Source: Mycobacterium ostraviense
Lineage (GTDB): Bacteria > Actinomycetota > Actinomycetes > Mycobacteriales > Mycobacteriaceae
Assembly (NCBI RefSeq): GCF_002705925.1
Contig: NZ_NKRE01000001.1
Span: 2,137,860-2,201,859 of the forward strand
Direction: 5' to 3'
Length of the DNA: 64,000 nt
Shown here: piece after piece, positions 1 to 8,789 of the stretch
Position numbering within the stretch: the stretch's first letter is position 1
Layout: every line of letters begins with the position of its first letter
Position numbers and translations under genes: made by a program
Notes under the pieces: model-generated
What the model saw: the letters and a program-made list of their open reading frames with translations, nothing else
Told to the model about the DNA's origin: nothing
The model's database searches: none

Positions 1-408
1 GCCACCGCCAAGAAGGTCGCGGCCGTGAAGGCCACCGCCAAGGCCGTAAAGCATCCCGCAGCAACAAAGGCCGTCAAGCGCCCCGAAGCTACCAAGGCCG
101 GGCAGAACTCGGTGGCGAAGACAGCAGTAGAACGCGGTGCGAGGATCCTGGTCCTTACCGATGATCCCCGCAGGAGCGTCGTGATTGTGCCCGGTTGCCA
201 CATCGATTCCATGCGCCAAGAAGGCGACGCGTACTTCTTCGAGGACGGCAATGCGCTGGTTGGGATGATCGTCGAGGGCGGCACTGTTGAGTATCACCGT
301 GCCGATCGCACATATGTCGTGCGGCTCACCGACGGAAGACATACGGCTAAGTCAGCTTCCGAAGGTTCACCTGCGCGTGGGTCTACCCCGCTAGCAGATC
401 AGCGGTGA
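1..408 (+). CDS. Lys/Ala-rich hypothetical protein, 3' part only
   Basis: The frame is open from base 1, so the true start lies outside the window; an in-frame ATG at 25 is probably internal. The first ~45 visible residues are a low-complexity run of Lys, Ala, Thr and Pro (repeated KA, TK and VK units), like the basic tails of nucleoid-associated proteins. A compact ~65-residue segment follows, rich in Val, Ile, Asp and Gly, and then a Ser/Thr-rich tail. I do not recognise the family. DNA binding is only an inference from the basic tail. It converges with the DUF2267 gene. Confidence 0.55.
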   Translation, partial: ATAKKVAAVKATAKAVKHPAATKAVKRPEATKAGQNSVAKTAVERGARILVLTDDPRRSVVIVPGCHIDSMRQEGDAYFFEDGNALVGMIVEGGTVEYHRADRTYVVRLTDGRHTAKSASEGSPARGSTPLADQR

Positions 409-451
409 AATGTTTCGGGTGGACTTCATGCGCAGCTGTAGTTCTGCCCGG

Positions 452-883
452 CTACGCCGGCGGCTGCAGCAGCACCCGGATTTCGCTCGGGAGCTGATCC
501 AGAGCCTTGGCCACCTGGGCTGGTGGGAGGAAATGCAGTAGGGCGGCGGTAACCGCACCAGCCGCCTTGTCGACGTCCCTGAGGGAGATGTTCGCCTCAC
601 GGGCAAACCGGGCAATGTAGGCCTCAGCGTTGTACTTCACCGGGACGCCGCTGGGATCCCAGCCCGCGTAGAAGACGCCCCTGATCAGGTCCGGCAGTTG
701 GGCCGCAAAGTGCGCGGCCGCCTCCACTGGAAGCCGATCCCGAAGTGTATGCAGCCATGCCCGCAGCACTCCATAGGCGAACTCGCGATCATCGGTGTCG
801 AATTCATTGGCCACTTCGTTAACCCACGTATGCGCAACATGCATCGCATGGTCTAGCGCCGAAACCTTCGTATTAGCGGCCAT
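452..883 (-). CDS. DUF2267 family protein
   Basis: A 143-residue protein with the DUF2267 layout: a helical first half with the EFAYGVLRAWLHTLRDRLP segment, then a PDLIRGVFYAGWDPSG segment, and a second helical repeat ending in QLPSEIRVLLQPPA. The start was set at ATG 883 because a strong AGGAGG lies about 7 bases upstream; a longer frame exists but has no such site. DUF2267 proteins have no established biochemical function and often lie among stress genes in actinobacteria. A partial DosR-like box lies about 55 bases upstream, so hypoxia control is possible. Confidence 0.8.
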   Translation of the reverse strand: MAANTKVSALDHAMHVAHTWVNEVANEFDTDDREFAYGVLRAWLHTLRDRLPVEAAAHFAAQLPDLIRGVFYAGWDPSGVPVKYNAEAYIARFAREANISLRDVDKAAGAVTAALLHFLPPAQVAKALDQLPSEIRVLLQPPA

Positions 884-939
884 GGCTACCTCCTCGTGTC
901 TGCCTCCAGCACACATCGGCTGCCATTCCACACGCCAGA

Positions 940-952
940 GGCCGAAAGTCAC
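940..952 (-). promoter_or_regulatory. Partial DosR-like box
   Basis: Read on the minus strand the site is GTGACTTTCGGCC, which matches one half of the DosR consensus (GGGACTTTCGGCCC type) with a changed first half. It lies about 57 bases upstream of the DUF2267 start. Evidence is by motif only. Confidence 0.4.
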
Positions 953-1117
953 CACTAACGCCGCAAAAAGCCGGTGGGACGACAACATGTCACCGATCTC
1001 AGCAGTCGTTCGTCGCTGCCGGCTGCGCGACGCCGCCGGTCCCGAAGGGACCGTGGTCAGTCACCCAAGGGACCTAATTCCATTCCGCTGGGCGTTAGAT
1101 CGCGACACACTCGGCAG

Positions 1118-2455
1118 ATGAGGCCATTTGAGGATCGCAGCGACGCCGGACGGCAGTTAGCACAGCGTCTCGAGCATCTGTACGGCCGAGGCGCCCAGGG
1201 CGTCGTTGTCCTCGGCCTGCCGCGCGGCGGGGTGCCGGTGGCCTTCGAGGTCGCCAAGGCGCTGCAGGCACCACTCGACGTCCTCGTGGTGCGCAAGCTC
1301 GGCGTGCCGTTCCAACCAGAATTGGCCTTTGGAGCCATCGGGGAAGATGGCGTGCGGGTGCTGAACGACAGCGTGGTACATGCGGCAAACCTCGATGATG
1401 ACGACATGGAAGCCGTCGAACGTACGCAACGGATCGAATTGCGACGTCGCGCGGAACGCTTCCGCGGCGGACGTGACCGGATCCCACTGACCGGGCGGAT
1501 CGCGGTTATTGTCGATGACGGAGTCGCGACCGGCGCGACGGCTAAGGCGGGCTGCCAGGTCGCCCGCGCGCACGGGGCCAGCACAGTGATCCTGGCCGTT
1601 CCCATCGGCCCCGACGACCTCGTCGCGCGGTTCGCCGGATATGCCGACGAGGTGGTGTGCCTGCAAACCCCGCCGCTGTTCTTCGCCGTCGGACAGGGTT
1701 ACCGCAACTTCGCCCAGACCTCGGACGACGAGGTGATCGCGCTACTCGAGCGCGCCCGGAACGACTTTGCCTCGGCGGCGGCGATCGATGCCGTCGACCC
1801 ACCCCTGCGGGACGAGGAAGTCCAGGTGCTCGCAGGCTCCGTGTCGGTGGCCGGACACTTGACCATCCCCGAAACGCCGAGGGGAATAGTAGTTTTCGCA
1901 CACGGAAGTGGAAGCAGCCGGCACAGTCCGCGCAATCGGTACGTCGCAGATGTCTTGAACGGCGCCCGACTTGGCACGCTGCTGTTCGATTTGCTCACGC
2001 CCGCAGAAGAACGCAACCGCGCCAACGTCTTCGACATCGAGCTGTTGGCGTCCCGACTCGTCGCCGTGACCGGTTGGCTGGCCACCCAGTCCGACACCGC
2101 CGCCCTGCCGGTCGGCTACTTCGGCGCGAGCACCGGAGCGGGCGCGGCGCTGGTTGCGGCCACCGATCCGCGAGTAACGGTGCGGGCGGTGGTGTCCCGC
2201 GGCGGTCGGCCCGATCTCGCGGGTCGCTCGCTGGCGAACGTTACGGTCCCGACCCTGCTGATCGTGGGTGGACGCGATCACGTGGTCCTCGAGCTGAACC
2301 GGCAGGCGCAAGCGGTGATCCCGGGGCCGTGTGAGCTCGCGGTGGTTCCCGGCGCGACGCACCTGTTCGAAGAACCGGGCACCCTAGAACGGGTCGCGAA
2401 CTTGGCGTGCGACTGGTTCATCGACCACCTGAGCCGGGCCGTCACCACCGGGTAG
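1118..2455 (+). CDS. Phosphoribosyltransferase / dienelactone hydrolase-like fusion (Rv0571c-like)
   Basis: A 445-residue two-domain protein. Residues ~1-215 are a type I phosphoribosyltransferase: LGLPRGGVPVAFEVA near the N-terminus and the PRPP-binding loop VIVDDGVATGATAKAG. Residues ~225-440 are an alpha/beta hydrolase: VVFAHGSGSSRHSPRNR (oxyanion region), a nucleophile elbow FGASTGAG, and a late His in GATHLFEEP. The architecture and length match Mtb Rv0571c, a DosR regulon member. ATG 1118 starts where the family begins; the upstream in-frame extension is Arg-rich and non-conserved. Substrate unknown. The archease gene follows 12 bases after the stop, suggesting one operon with rtcB. Confidence 0.85.
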   Translation: MRPFEDRSDAGRQLAQRLEHLYGRGAQGVVVLGLPRGGVPVAFEVAKALQAPLDVLVVRKLGVPFQPELAFGAIGEDGVRVLNDSVVHAANLDDDDMEAVERTQRIELRRRAERFRGGRDRIPLTGRIAVIVDDGVATGATAKAGCQVARAHGASTVILAVPIGPDDLVARFAGYADEVVCLQTPPLFFAVGQGYRNFAQTSDDEVIALLERARNDFASAAAIDAVDPPLRDEEVQVLAGSVSVAGHLTIPETPRGIVVFAHGSGSSRHSPRNRYVADVLNGARLGTLLFDLLTPAEERNRANVFDIELLASRLVAVTGWLATQSDTAALPVGYFGASTGAGAALVAATDPRVTVRAVVSRGGRPDLAGRSLANVTVPTLLIVGGRDHVVLELNRQAQAVIPGPCELAVVPGATHLFEEPGTLERVANLACDWFIDHLSRAVTTG

Positions 2456-2467
2456 GTGGTAAAGACC

Positions 2468-2890
2468 ATGGCGCACAACAAAGCAGGGCATCGAAGCGTC
2501 CCGCACACGGCGGATCTCCGGATCGAGGCGTGGGCGCCCACCCGCGACGGGTGTATCAGGCAAGCGGTGCTGGGCACGGTGGAGAGTTTTCTGGACACCT
2601 CCTCGGCCACGGCACCACAGACTCGGCGTCGCCGGGTGACCGCGAATAGCGACGACAACCTGCTGGTCGCCGCGCTGGAGGAGGTCATCTACCTGTTGGA
2701 CACCACCGGCCAGGCCCCGGTCGACGTGAGACTGAGCGAAGCGGACGGCGGTGTCGACATGACGCTGGAGATGGTCGATGCCGGTGCGGTTCCTCAGGTG
2801 GGAGCGGTCCCAAAGGCAGTGTCGCTCAATGAGCTTCGCCTGGTACGCGGCGAGCATGGCTGGCGATGCTCGGTAACTCTGGACGTCTGA
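2468..2890 (+). CDS. Archease-like protein (Rv2630-like)
   Basis: A 140-residue protein with the archease fold signature: HRSVPHTADLRIEAWAPT at the N-terminus (the conserved H-T/S-A-D-[IL] segment), ALEEVIYLLDT in the middle and VGAVPKAVSLNELRL near the end. Archease activates RtcB by promoting guanylylation and turnover. It resembles Mtb Rv2630, a DosR regulon gene located next to rtcB there too. ATG 2468 is preferred because GGTGG sits at a usual spacing; a GTG at 2456 directly after the previous stop is an alternative. It lies 12 bases upstream of rtcB. Confidence 0.85.
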   Translation: MAHNKAGHRSVPHTADLRIEAWAPTRDGCIRQAVLGTVESFLDTSSATAPQTRRRRVTANSDDNLLVAALEEVIYLLDTTGQAPVDVRLSEADGGVDMTLEMVDAGAVPQVGAVPKAVSLNELRLVRGEHGWRCSVTLDV

Positions 2891-2902
2891 CAGGTAAGCC
2901 TG

Positions 2903-4324
2903 ATGAAGCTGATCGAAGAGACTCCATACCGGTTGCGGATCGAACAAGAGGGCGCCATGCGGGTGCCGGGGATCGTGTTCGCCTCCCGCGAGCTGCTGCC
3001 AGACGCGAGCGGTGACATGGCGCTGGCTCAGGTGGCCAACGTGGCGACCCTGCAGGGCATCGTCCGAGCCTCTTTTGCGATGCCCGACGTGCACTGGGGA
3101 TACGGTTTCCCGATCGGCGGCGTGGCCGCGACGGATATCGAAGACGGCGGCGTCGTCTCCCCGGGCGGCGTCGGATTCGACATTTCCTGCGGAGTCCGCC
3201 TGTTGGTGAGCCCGGGGCTGGACCGGGCCCGGCTGCAGCCACGGATCCGGTCGGTCATGGACCGCCTCGACGTGGCGATACCGCGCGGGGTCGGCACCAA
3301 GGGTGTGTGGCGCCTGCCGGACCGCCGCGCGCTGGAGCAGGTACTCACCGGCGGCGCCCGCTTCGCGGTAGAGCAGGGCCACGGAGTCGCCCGGGACTTG
3401 CAGCGCTGTGAAGACGGCGGCGTGCTCGATGGCGCCGATGCGGCCACCGTCAGTGACCGGGCGATCGAACGCGGCCTCGGGCAGATTGGCAGCCTGGGTT
3501 CCGGCAACCACTTCCTCGAGGTGCAGGCCGTCGATCGCATCTACGACGACGTCGCCGCGGCCACCATGGGGCTGGCCGAAGGCAGGGTCTGCGTCATGAT
3601 CCACACCGGCTCCCGGGGCCTGGGGCATCAGATCTGCACCGATCACGTCCGACAGATGGAAAATGCCATGGGCCGCTTCGGCATTGAGGTGCCCGACCGA
3701 CAGCTGGCATGCGTTCCGGTCGATTCCCCCGAGGGTCGGGCGTACCTGGCCGCGATGGCAGCCGCGGCCAATTACGGACGCGCCAACCGTCAACTGTTGA
3801 CCGAGGCAGCCCGTCGGGTGTTCGAACAGGAAACCGCCACGACGCTGGACGTGCTGTACGACGTGTCGCACAACCTGGCCAAGCTCGAAGAGCATCCCGT
3901 CAACGGCCGGTTGCGCACCGTCTGTGTGCACCGCAAGGGCGCGACGCGCTCGCTGCCACCGCACCATGCCGACCTACCCCCCGACCTGTCCGCGGTCGGC
4001 CAGCCGGTGCTGATCCCGGGCACCATGGGCACTGCCTCCTACGTCTTGACGGGAGTGCCGGACAACCCGGCGTTCTTCTCGACGGCGCACGGAGCCGGCC
4101 GAGTGCAGAGTCGCCATCAGGCGGCCCGCCACACCGACGCCGACGCGCTACGCAGAAGCCTGGAACGGGCCGGCATCCTCGTCCGCGGCAGCTCGTGGCG
4201 GGGGCTGGCCGAAGAGAAGCCCGAGGCATACAAGGACATCGACACCGTCATCGAGACCAGCGACCGCGCCGGGCTGGCGCGGAAGGTCGCGCGGCTGGTG
4301 CCGCTGGGAGTCGTTAAAGGCTAA
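2903..4324 (+). CDS. rtcB: RNA-splicing ligase RtcB
   Basis: A 473-residue RtcB, the GTP/Mn-dependent ligase joining 2',3'-cyclic phosphate (or 3'-phosphate) and 5'-OH RNA ends. Metal ligands are visible: D93 and C96 in [12 protein letters not shown]203 in [10 protein letters not shown]234 in [10 protein letters not shown] and H323 in DVSHNLAK. The guanylylated histidine is H396 in the HGAGR motif. The gene follows archease, its known activator, as in Mtb Rv2630-Rv2631. The RBS is weak, so translational coupling to archease is plausible. All expected active-site residues are present. Confidence 0.95.
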   Translation: MKLIEETPYRLRIEQEGAMRVPGIVFASRELLPDASGDMALAQVANVATLQGIVRASFAMPDVHWGYGFPIGGVAATDIEDGGVVSPGGVGFDISCGVRLLVSPGLDRARLQPRIRSVMDRLDVAIPRGVGTKGVWRLPDRRALEQVLTGGARFAVEQGHGVARDLQRCEDGGVLDGADAATVSDRAIERGLGQIGSLGSGNHFLEVQAVDRIYDDVAAATMGLAEGRVCVMIHTGSRGLGHQICTDHVRQMENAMGRFGIEVPDRQLACVPVDSPEGRAYLAAMAAAANYGRANRQLLTEAARRVFEQETATTLDVLYDVSHNLAKLEEHPVNGRLRTVCVHRKGATRSLPPHHADLPPDLSAVGQPVLIPGTMGTASYVLTGVPDNPAFFSTAHGAGRVQSRHQAARHTDADALRRSLERAGILVRGSSWRGLAEEKPEAYKDIDTVIETSDRAGLARKVARLVPLGVVKG

Positions 4325-4347
4325 CCGCACAAGGAGGGCACAAGACC

Positions 4348-5013
4348 ATGCGAACCGTCTACCATGAGCGGCTCACCGACCTGGCTGATCAGCTGGCTCG
4401 GCTCTGCGGCCTGACCGCGGCCGCGATGGAGTGTGCGACGCGGGCGCTGTTGCAGGCCGACGCCGCGGCTGCGCAGCAGGTCATCAGCGACCATGACCAC
4501 ATGGCGGCGCTGCGAAAACATGCCGAAGAAAGCGCCTTCAGCTTGCTGGCGCTGCAGCAGCCGGTGGCCGGTGAGCTGCGCAGCATCGTCGGCTCCATTC
4601 AGGTCGTCGCCGACCTGGACCGGATGGACGCGCTAGCGGTGCACGTCGCCAAGATCGTCCGGCGGCGCCAGCCCGACCACGTGCTGCCCACCGAAGTTGA
4701 GCATCATTTCGCCGAAATGGGCAGGGCGGCAGTAGAGCTGGCACATTGCGCGCAGGAAGTGGTGATGACCCGTAATACCGATATGGCAGCCCACATTCGC
4801 GAACAAGACGACGAGATCGATGAGCTGCACCGACAGCTCTTGACCACGCTGATGGATCGCGACTGGAAGCACGGGGTCAGCAGTGCTGTCGACATCGCGT
4901 TGCTGGGCCGCTTCTACGAGCGCTTCGCCGACCACGCCGTCGAGATCGGCAGACGGGTGGTCTTCGAAGCGACCGGCGCACTGCTTCCCGAACAGGAAAT
5001 CGGAACGTATTAG
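4348..5013 (+). CDS. PhoU family phosphate-signalling regulator
   Basis: A 221-residue, mostly helical protein with two PhoU repeats. The start [20 protein letters not shown] and the segments [15 protein letters not shown] and [15 protein letters not shown] are diagnostic. PhoU/PhoY proteins pass the state of the Pst transporter to the SenX3-RegX3 kinase and affect persistence. Mtb has phoY1 and phoY2; which one this corresponds to cannot be said, and the placement next to rtcB suggests an extra paralogue. AAGGAGGG lies about 10 bases before the ATG. It is 23 bases after rtcB, so possibly in the same transcript. Confidence 0.88.
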   Translation: MRTVYHERLTDLADQLARLCGLTAAAMECATRALLQADAAAAQQVISDHDHMAALRKHAEESAFSLLALQQPVAGELRSIVGSIQVVADLDRMDALAVHVAKIVRRRQPDHVLPTEVEHHFAEMGRAAVELAHCAQEVVMTRNTDMAAHIREQDDEIDELHRQLLTTLMDRDWKHGVSSAVDIALLGRFYERFADHAVEIGRRVVFEATGALLPEQEIGTY

Positions 5014-5029
5014 GCCTCGTAGTCTTGGG

Positions 5030-5833
5030 CTAGCCTGCCGGGGTGATCAACCCGTAGTGACCGTCGTAGCGGTGATACAGGACGCTGGCGCGGCCCTGGG
5101 CGGCGTCGATGAAGAACAGGAACGGCAGCCCGAGTAGGCTCAGCCGCTCGGTGGCTTCCTCGAGGGTCAGGCATGGCGCCGGCTGCGCGCTGATGGTCAT
5201 GTCGAGCTCGAACGGACTGAGCTGATCGGCAGGCACCGGGGCCACCAGCGCGAGGCGGTAGCCCGTCGGACCACCGCGGTAAAGGACGCCCGCAGTGGCG
5301 GTGCCCTTCTCGGTGAACAGGTGAAAGTCGTAGTCGAGCAGGTTCATTTCGAGCGCCGCCTCGTCGACTGTGCAGGGCGCCATGGTGAACGACTTGCGCC
5401 GGAGGACGCGGCGTTCGTCGGCGGGACGGGGAAAGTAGCTCGGCCGGTGACTGGGCTCGGATACATGGCGCCACTCGTGCGGACCGGCTGCCGGTTGCTC
5501 GCCCCGCCGCGACTCCCAATGTTCGGCGATCCGCTCCAACCGATGCCGTAGCCGCGCCTCGAGCAGATCGATCGCTTCCTGCGCGGTCTCCCCCTCAACT
5601 TGGGCGCGGACCAAGCGGCCATCGACATCCAGATTGGCCTGCGCGACTACGGGTCTGTCCACCGCCCGATCGCGATGCTCGGTGAGCCGGACGCGGGCGT
5701 GCAGCACCCGTTTGTGGGTGAGCCGCCCGAGCTGGCCGATCTTGCTGCGCGCATAATCCGCCGCACCGGGAAGCTCGCCGTGTGTTGTCACGTCGACGTC
5801 GATAACTGGTGGCAATTCTGTTTCGTGGCGCAT
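5030..5833 (-). CDS. Long hibernation-promoting factor / DATIN-like protein (Rv0079-like)
   Basis: A 267-residue protein. The N-terminal ~110 residues resemble the sigma-54 modulation/HPF ribosome-binding domain (IDVDVTTHGEL...HARVRLTEH...AQANLDVDGRLVRAQVEG). The C-terminal ~130 residues match the long-HPF tail and Mtb Rv0079: LNLLDYDFHLFTEKGTATAGVLYR, LLGLPFLFFIDAAQGRASVLYHRYDG and GLITPAG. Rv0079 is DosR-regulated and was described as a dormancy-associated translation inhibitor; ribosome binding here is inferred. RBS AGAAGG precedes ATG 5833, and a DosR-like box lies about 40 bases upstream. It converges with phoU. Confidence 0.85.
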   Translation of the reverse strand: MRHETELPPVIDVDVTTHGELPGAADYARSKIGQLGRLTHKRVLHARVRLTEHRDRAVDRPVVAQANLDVDGRLVRAQVEGETAQEAIDLLEARLRHRLERIAEHWESRRGEQPAAGPHEWRHVSEPSHRPSYFPRPADERRVLRRKSFTMAPCTVDEAALEMNLLDYDFHLFTEKGTATAGVLYRGGPTGYRLALVAPVPADQLSPFELDMTISAQPAPCLTLEEATERLSLLGLPFLFFIDAAQGRASVLYHRYDGHYGLITPAG

Positions 5834-5870
5834 GCCTTCTTATTACGCCGCGAATCTGCATACGGGCCAG

Positions 5871-5885
5871 GGCCGAAAGTCATTC
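5871..5885 (-). promoter_or_regulatory. DosR-like box upstream of the HPF/DATIN gene
   Basis: On the minus strand the site reads GAATGACTTTCGGCC followed by C, so the TTTCGGCCC half is intact and the GGGAC half is degenerate. It lies about 38 bases from the start codon, with an AT-rich -10-like GTAATAAG between. Motif evidence only. Confidence 0.5.
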
Positions 5886-5902
5886 GCCCCGCCGACACAA
5901 AG

Positions 5903-7993
5903 TCAGAACTCGCAGGACCGTCCGGCGCAGCCGCCGCTGAACTCGGTGCCGGCCTGAGCCAGCACCGGTTCCGGCGCGGCGTAGGACAGCACCTGTCCGT
6001 GCCGGCTGCCGTAGCGATAGACCGTGATGCCCTTGACTTTGGCCCGCCACGCCGACAGATAGACGGCCCGGACGTCGTCGACGGTTGCGGCGGCGGGCAG
6101 GTTGACCGTCTTGGACACCGCGGCGTCGACGTGGCGCTGGACCGCGGCCTGCATCCGCAGGTGCCACTGCGGCGCGATCTCGGCCGCGGTGGGAAATGCC
6201 GCCCGCACCTCGGCGGGCAGCCGGGGGTAGCCGCGGACTCCGCCGCGCTGCGCGATCTCGGCGACCAGCTCGTCACGGTAGAAGCCCTGATCGCGGGCCA
6301 GCCGGTCGAAGCACGGGTTCACCTCGAGCAGATGCCTGCCGACGATGGCGCGGGTGAAGGCGATGGCGAACATCGGCTCGATCCCGGCGGTGGTGCCGGC
6401 GATCAGTGAGATGGTGCCGGTCGGGGCGACAGAGGTGACCTGCGCGTTGCGCCGTGGCTCGGAACGGGCCAGCCGGCTGTCGACGAACGCCGGGAAGGAG
6501 CCCCGGTCCTCGGCCAGCCGCCTCGACGCCAGGTGTGCGTGCCGCTGGATGCGGCGCATGACCTGGCCGGCCAGCCGCACGCCCTCGTCACTGTCGTACG
6601 GAATGCCCAGTGTGGCAAGCAGTTCCGCCAAACCCATGATCCCCAGCCCGATCTTGCGGCTGGCACGGGCCGCTTCGGCCAGTTCGGGAAAGGGATAGCG
6701 GCTGACGTCGATGACGTCGTCGAGGAACCGCACCGCCACTTCGGTGACCGCACCGAGCCGGTCCCAGTCGAGGTGTCCGTTGGTGATCATCCGGGCCAGG
6801 TTGACCGAGCCCAGGTTGCAGGACTCGTACGGCAGCAGCGGCACCTCTCCACACGGGTTGGTCGCCTCGATCCGGCCGCGTGCCGGCACCGGATTGGCCC
6901 GGTTGATCGTGTCGAGGAACACCAGTCCGGGGTCGCCGCAGGCGTGCGCGGCCTGGCAGATCGCGTCGAACAGTTGGACGGCAGGCATGCGTGCGACCGT
7001 CTTTCCGGTGCGCGGGTTGACCAGTCGGTGTGCGCCGCCGCGCTCGACGGCGCGCAGGAACGCGTCATTGACGCCGACCGACAGGTTGAAATGGGTGAGG
7101 TGGCTGGGTGATTCGGCCTTGGCGGTGATGAAGTCGCAGATATCGGGGTGCGACGCATCGAGCACCGCCATGCAGGCGCCACGGCGTCGACCGCCCATCG
7201 AGACGACACTCGCTGCGGTGTCGTAAAGCCGCAGGAACGAGACCGGTCCGCTGGCCGTGCCGCCGGTGGTGGCCACCCGATCCCCGGCGGGCCGCACGCG
7301 GCTGAACGCATAGCCGGTGCCGCCGCCGGCGCGCTGCACCTCGGCGGCCTGTCCCAGGGTCGCAAAGATCGATCGCAGCGAATCCTCAACCGGCAGAACG
7401 AAACAGCCGGCGAGCAGCCCCAAGTCGGTGCCGGCGTTCATCAGGGTGGGCGAATTCGGCAGAAATTCGAGGTTGCGCAACAACGTCGCAAACCGCTCGG
7501 CCCACTGCGCCGACGAGCCGGTCCGGTACTCGTCCTCGGCGGCGGCGACACAACGTGCCGTCCGGTCCATCATCTCGCCCGTCGACTCGGTGAGCCGGCC
7601 CCACGCGTCGCGCAGCAGATAACGTTCTCGCAGCACCGTCACGGCCGCCAAACTCAGCTTCAGCTCGTCACGCACCCCGAGCAACGCCTTGGCCGCACGC
7701 AGTTCGGCGCGGCGCTGCCGGTAGATGATGTACGCGCGGGCAACGTCGTCAAGACCTGCCTCTCCCAACCGCGCCTCGACGAAGTCCTGAATGCGCTCAA
7801 CGGATGCGATGCGCGGACCCAAGGTGTCGGCGACGGCCCTGGCCACCGTGGCCGGCATGTCGGGGTCGTCGTACGCCACCTCACGGGCGGCCCGCGCCAC
7901 CGCGGCCTCGATCCGTGCGATGTCGAACGGCACCAACGTTGCGTCTCGGCGCCGAACTTGTGCCGGCCATCGGGCCGCCGTGGCCGACTCCAT
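5903..7993 (-). CDS. nrdZ: Adenosylcobalamin-dependent (class II) ribonucleotide reductase
   Basis: A 696-residue class II RNR, reducing ribonucleotides with a B12-generated radical and so independent of oxygen. An N-terminal ATP-cone-like segment (RRRDATLVPFDIARIEAAV) precedes the catalytic barrel. Active-site residues are present: C197 in GCFVLPVEDS, N379, C381 and E383 in NPCGEVPLLP, and C392. The C-terminal redox pair is C689/C694 in CAGRSC. Length and motifs match Mtb NrdZ (Rv0570), a DosR regulon gene. It starts 18 bases after the DUF1918 gene, matching Mtb Rv0569-Rv0570, and is probably cotranscribed from the DosR-like box near 8367. Confidence 0.95.
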   Translation of the reverse strand: MESATAARWPAQVRRRDATLVPFDIARIEAAVARAAREVAYDDPDMPATVARAVADTLGPRIASVERIQDFVEARLGEAGLDDVARAYIIYRQRRAELRAAKALLGVRDELKLSLAAVTVLRERYLLRDAWGRLTESTGEMMDRTARCVAAAEDEYRTGSSAQWAERFATLLRNLEFLPNSPTLMNAGTDLGLLAGCFVLPVEDSLRSIFATLGQAAEVQRAGGGTGYAFSRVRPAGDRVATTGGTASGPVSFLRLYDTAASVVSMGGRRRGACMAVLDASHPDICDFITAKAESPSHLTHFNLSVGVNDAFLRAVERGGAHRLVNPRTGKTVARMPAVQLFDAICQAAHACGDPGLVFLDTINRANPVPARGRIEATNPCGEVPLLPYESCNLGSVNLARMITNGHLDWDRLGAVTEVAVRFLDDVIDVSRYPFPELAEAARASRKIGLGIMGLAELLATLGIPYDSDEGVRLAGQVMRRIQRHAHLASRRLAEDRGSFPAFVDSRLARSEPRRNAQVTSVAPTGTISLIAGTTAGIEPMFAIAFTRAIVGRHLLEVNPCFDRLARDQGFYRDELVAEIAQRGGVRGYPRLPAEVRAAFPTAAEIAPQWHLRMQAAVQRHVDAAVSKTVNLPAAATVDDVRAVYLSAWRAKVKGITVYRYGSRHGQVLSYAAPEPVLAQAGTEFSGGCAGRSCEF

Positions 7994-8011
7994 CGCCCGA
8001 GCCGATGCTGC

Positions 8012-8278
8012 CTACGTGCTCTTGCCGTGCATGATCGCCGACTGCACCGCCCCGAACCGATGCAGCGCGCGCTCGTCGGCCGCCTTCTGCTCCGCTGCGG
8101 TGACGACGACGGCGTCCGGACCGGGGACCACCGTCGCCACGTGATCGGTATCGAGCCATCGCACAACGTAGGGCGGTGAACCATCGGCTGAATGGACCTC
8201 GGTAATCAACCCCCGACGGTCGGGTCGGTCGATCGTCGTGCCCTTGATCACCAGCCAGTCTCCGACATTTGCCTTCAT
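8012..8278 (-). CDS. DUF1918 protein (Rv0569-like)
   Basis: An 88-residue protein beginning MKANVGDWLVIKG, with DRRGLITEVHSADGSPPYVVRW in the middle, the typical SH3-like DUF1918 domain. Length equals Mtb Rv0569, a DosR-controlled gene directly upstream of nrdZ there as here. Function is not established. The ATG at 8278 was chosen because the family begins there; a longer in-frame extension is Pro/Arg-rich and lies over the DosR-like box. The first gene of a probable two-gene operon with nrdZ. Confidence 0.88.
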   Translation of the reverse strand: MKANVGDWLVIKGTTIDRPDRRGLITEVHSADGSPPYVVRWLDTDHVATVVPGPDAVVVTAAEQKAADERALHRFGAVQSAIMHGKST

Positions 8279-8360
8279 CAACATCCACCTTCCTCGGACG
8301 AGTCCAATCGTCCGCTCATCCGGCGCGCTGGCGGGAGGGCAGTAGGCCACTAGCTCCGGT

Positions 8361-8373
8361 GGCCGAAAGTCCC
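8361..8373 (-). promoter_or_regulatory. DosR box upstream of the DUF1918-nrdZ operon
   Basis: On the minus strand the sequence is GGGACTTTCGGCC (flanks CGA and ACC), a close match to the DosR 20-mer consensus and to boxes of strongly hypoxia-induced Mtb genes. It lies about 83 bases upstream of the DUF1918 start codon. DosR control of the orthologous Mtb genes is established; for this strain it is inferred. Confidence 0.75.
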
Positions 8374-8433
8374 TCGGCCGCCGTTCCGGTTCTGCCGGCT
8401 CGGTGCCGGCTCGGTGCCGGCTCGGTGGCGGCA

Positions 8434-8655
8434 TCATTGCCATTTCAGATCGTCGTCCAGCTCGTCGCCCTGGTTGTGTTGCTGATCCGCAGGCCGGGTA
8501 TCGATCGTCACCTCCTGCCAGTACGAGGGACTGTAGAGATGAATATCGTTGCCGCTGAGGACCTTCAGCACGCCGCCGGTGAGCACTTCATAGGCGGCCC
8601 CGTCCGGGAACTCGGCATCGTCGTCGCGGTCTCGGATCTGTATCCACATTTTCAT
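8434..8655 (-). CDS. Small acidic hypothetical protein
   Basis: A 73-residue protein starting MKMWIQIRDRDDDAEFPDG, with a beta-rich middle (YEVLTGGVLKVLSGNDIHLYSP) and an acidic, Gln/Asp-rich tail ending DDDLKWQ. A purine-rich GAAGGAA precedes the ATG at 8655. No family is recognised. It is codirectional with the DUF1918-nrdZ operon but separated by a 155-base gap containing the DosR-like box, so it is probably a separate unit. Confidence 0.6.
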   Translation of the reverse strand: MKMWIQIRDRDDDAEFPDGAAYEVLTGGVLKVLSGNDIHLYSPSYWQEVTIDTRPADQQHNQGDELDDDLKWQ

Positions 8656-8789
8656 ACTGCGAGCGTTCCTTCGGCATCGATAGATCAAGATTCTTGACGC
8701 TACCGCGGTCGCCTGCCAGGTCCGCTACTGCGAGCGACGTCAGCGGTCCCAACAGACTCTGCCATTACTCCCTCAACGCCCGCGAGGCC

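Noticed and set aside
1..120. N-terminal Lys/Ala repeats as a HupB-type histone tail
   Set aside because: The rest of the visible protein does not resemble HupB, whose basic tail is C-terminal; the similarity is compositional only.
1038..1052. GGTCCC-GAA-GGGACC palindrome upstream of the Rv0571c-like gene as a DosR box
   Set aside because: The half-sites point the wrong way (GTCCC before GGGAC) and spacing is three, not four; it is more likely a chance or hairpin sequence.
2384..3967. Long minus-strand open frame opposite archease and RtcB
   Set aside because: No family resemblance; the sense strand carries the catalytic residues of RtcB.
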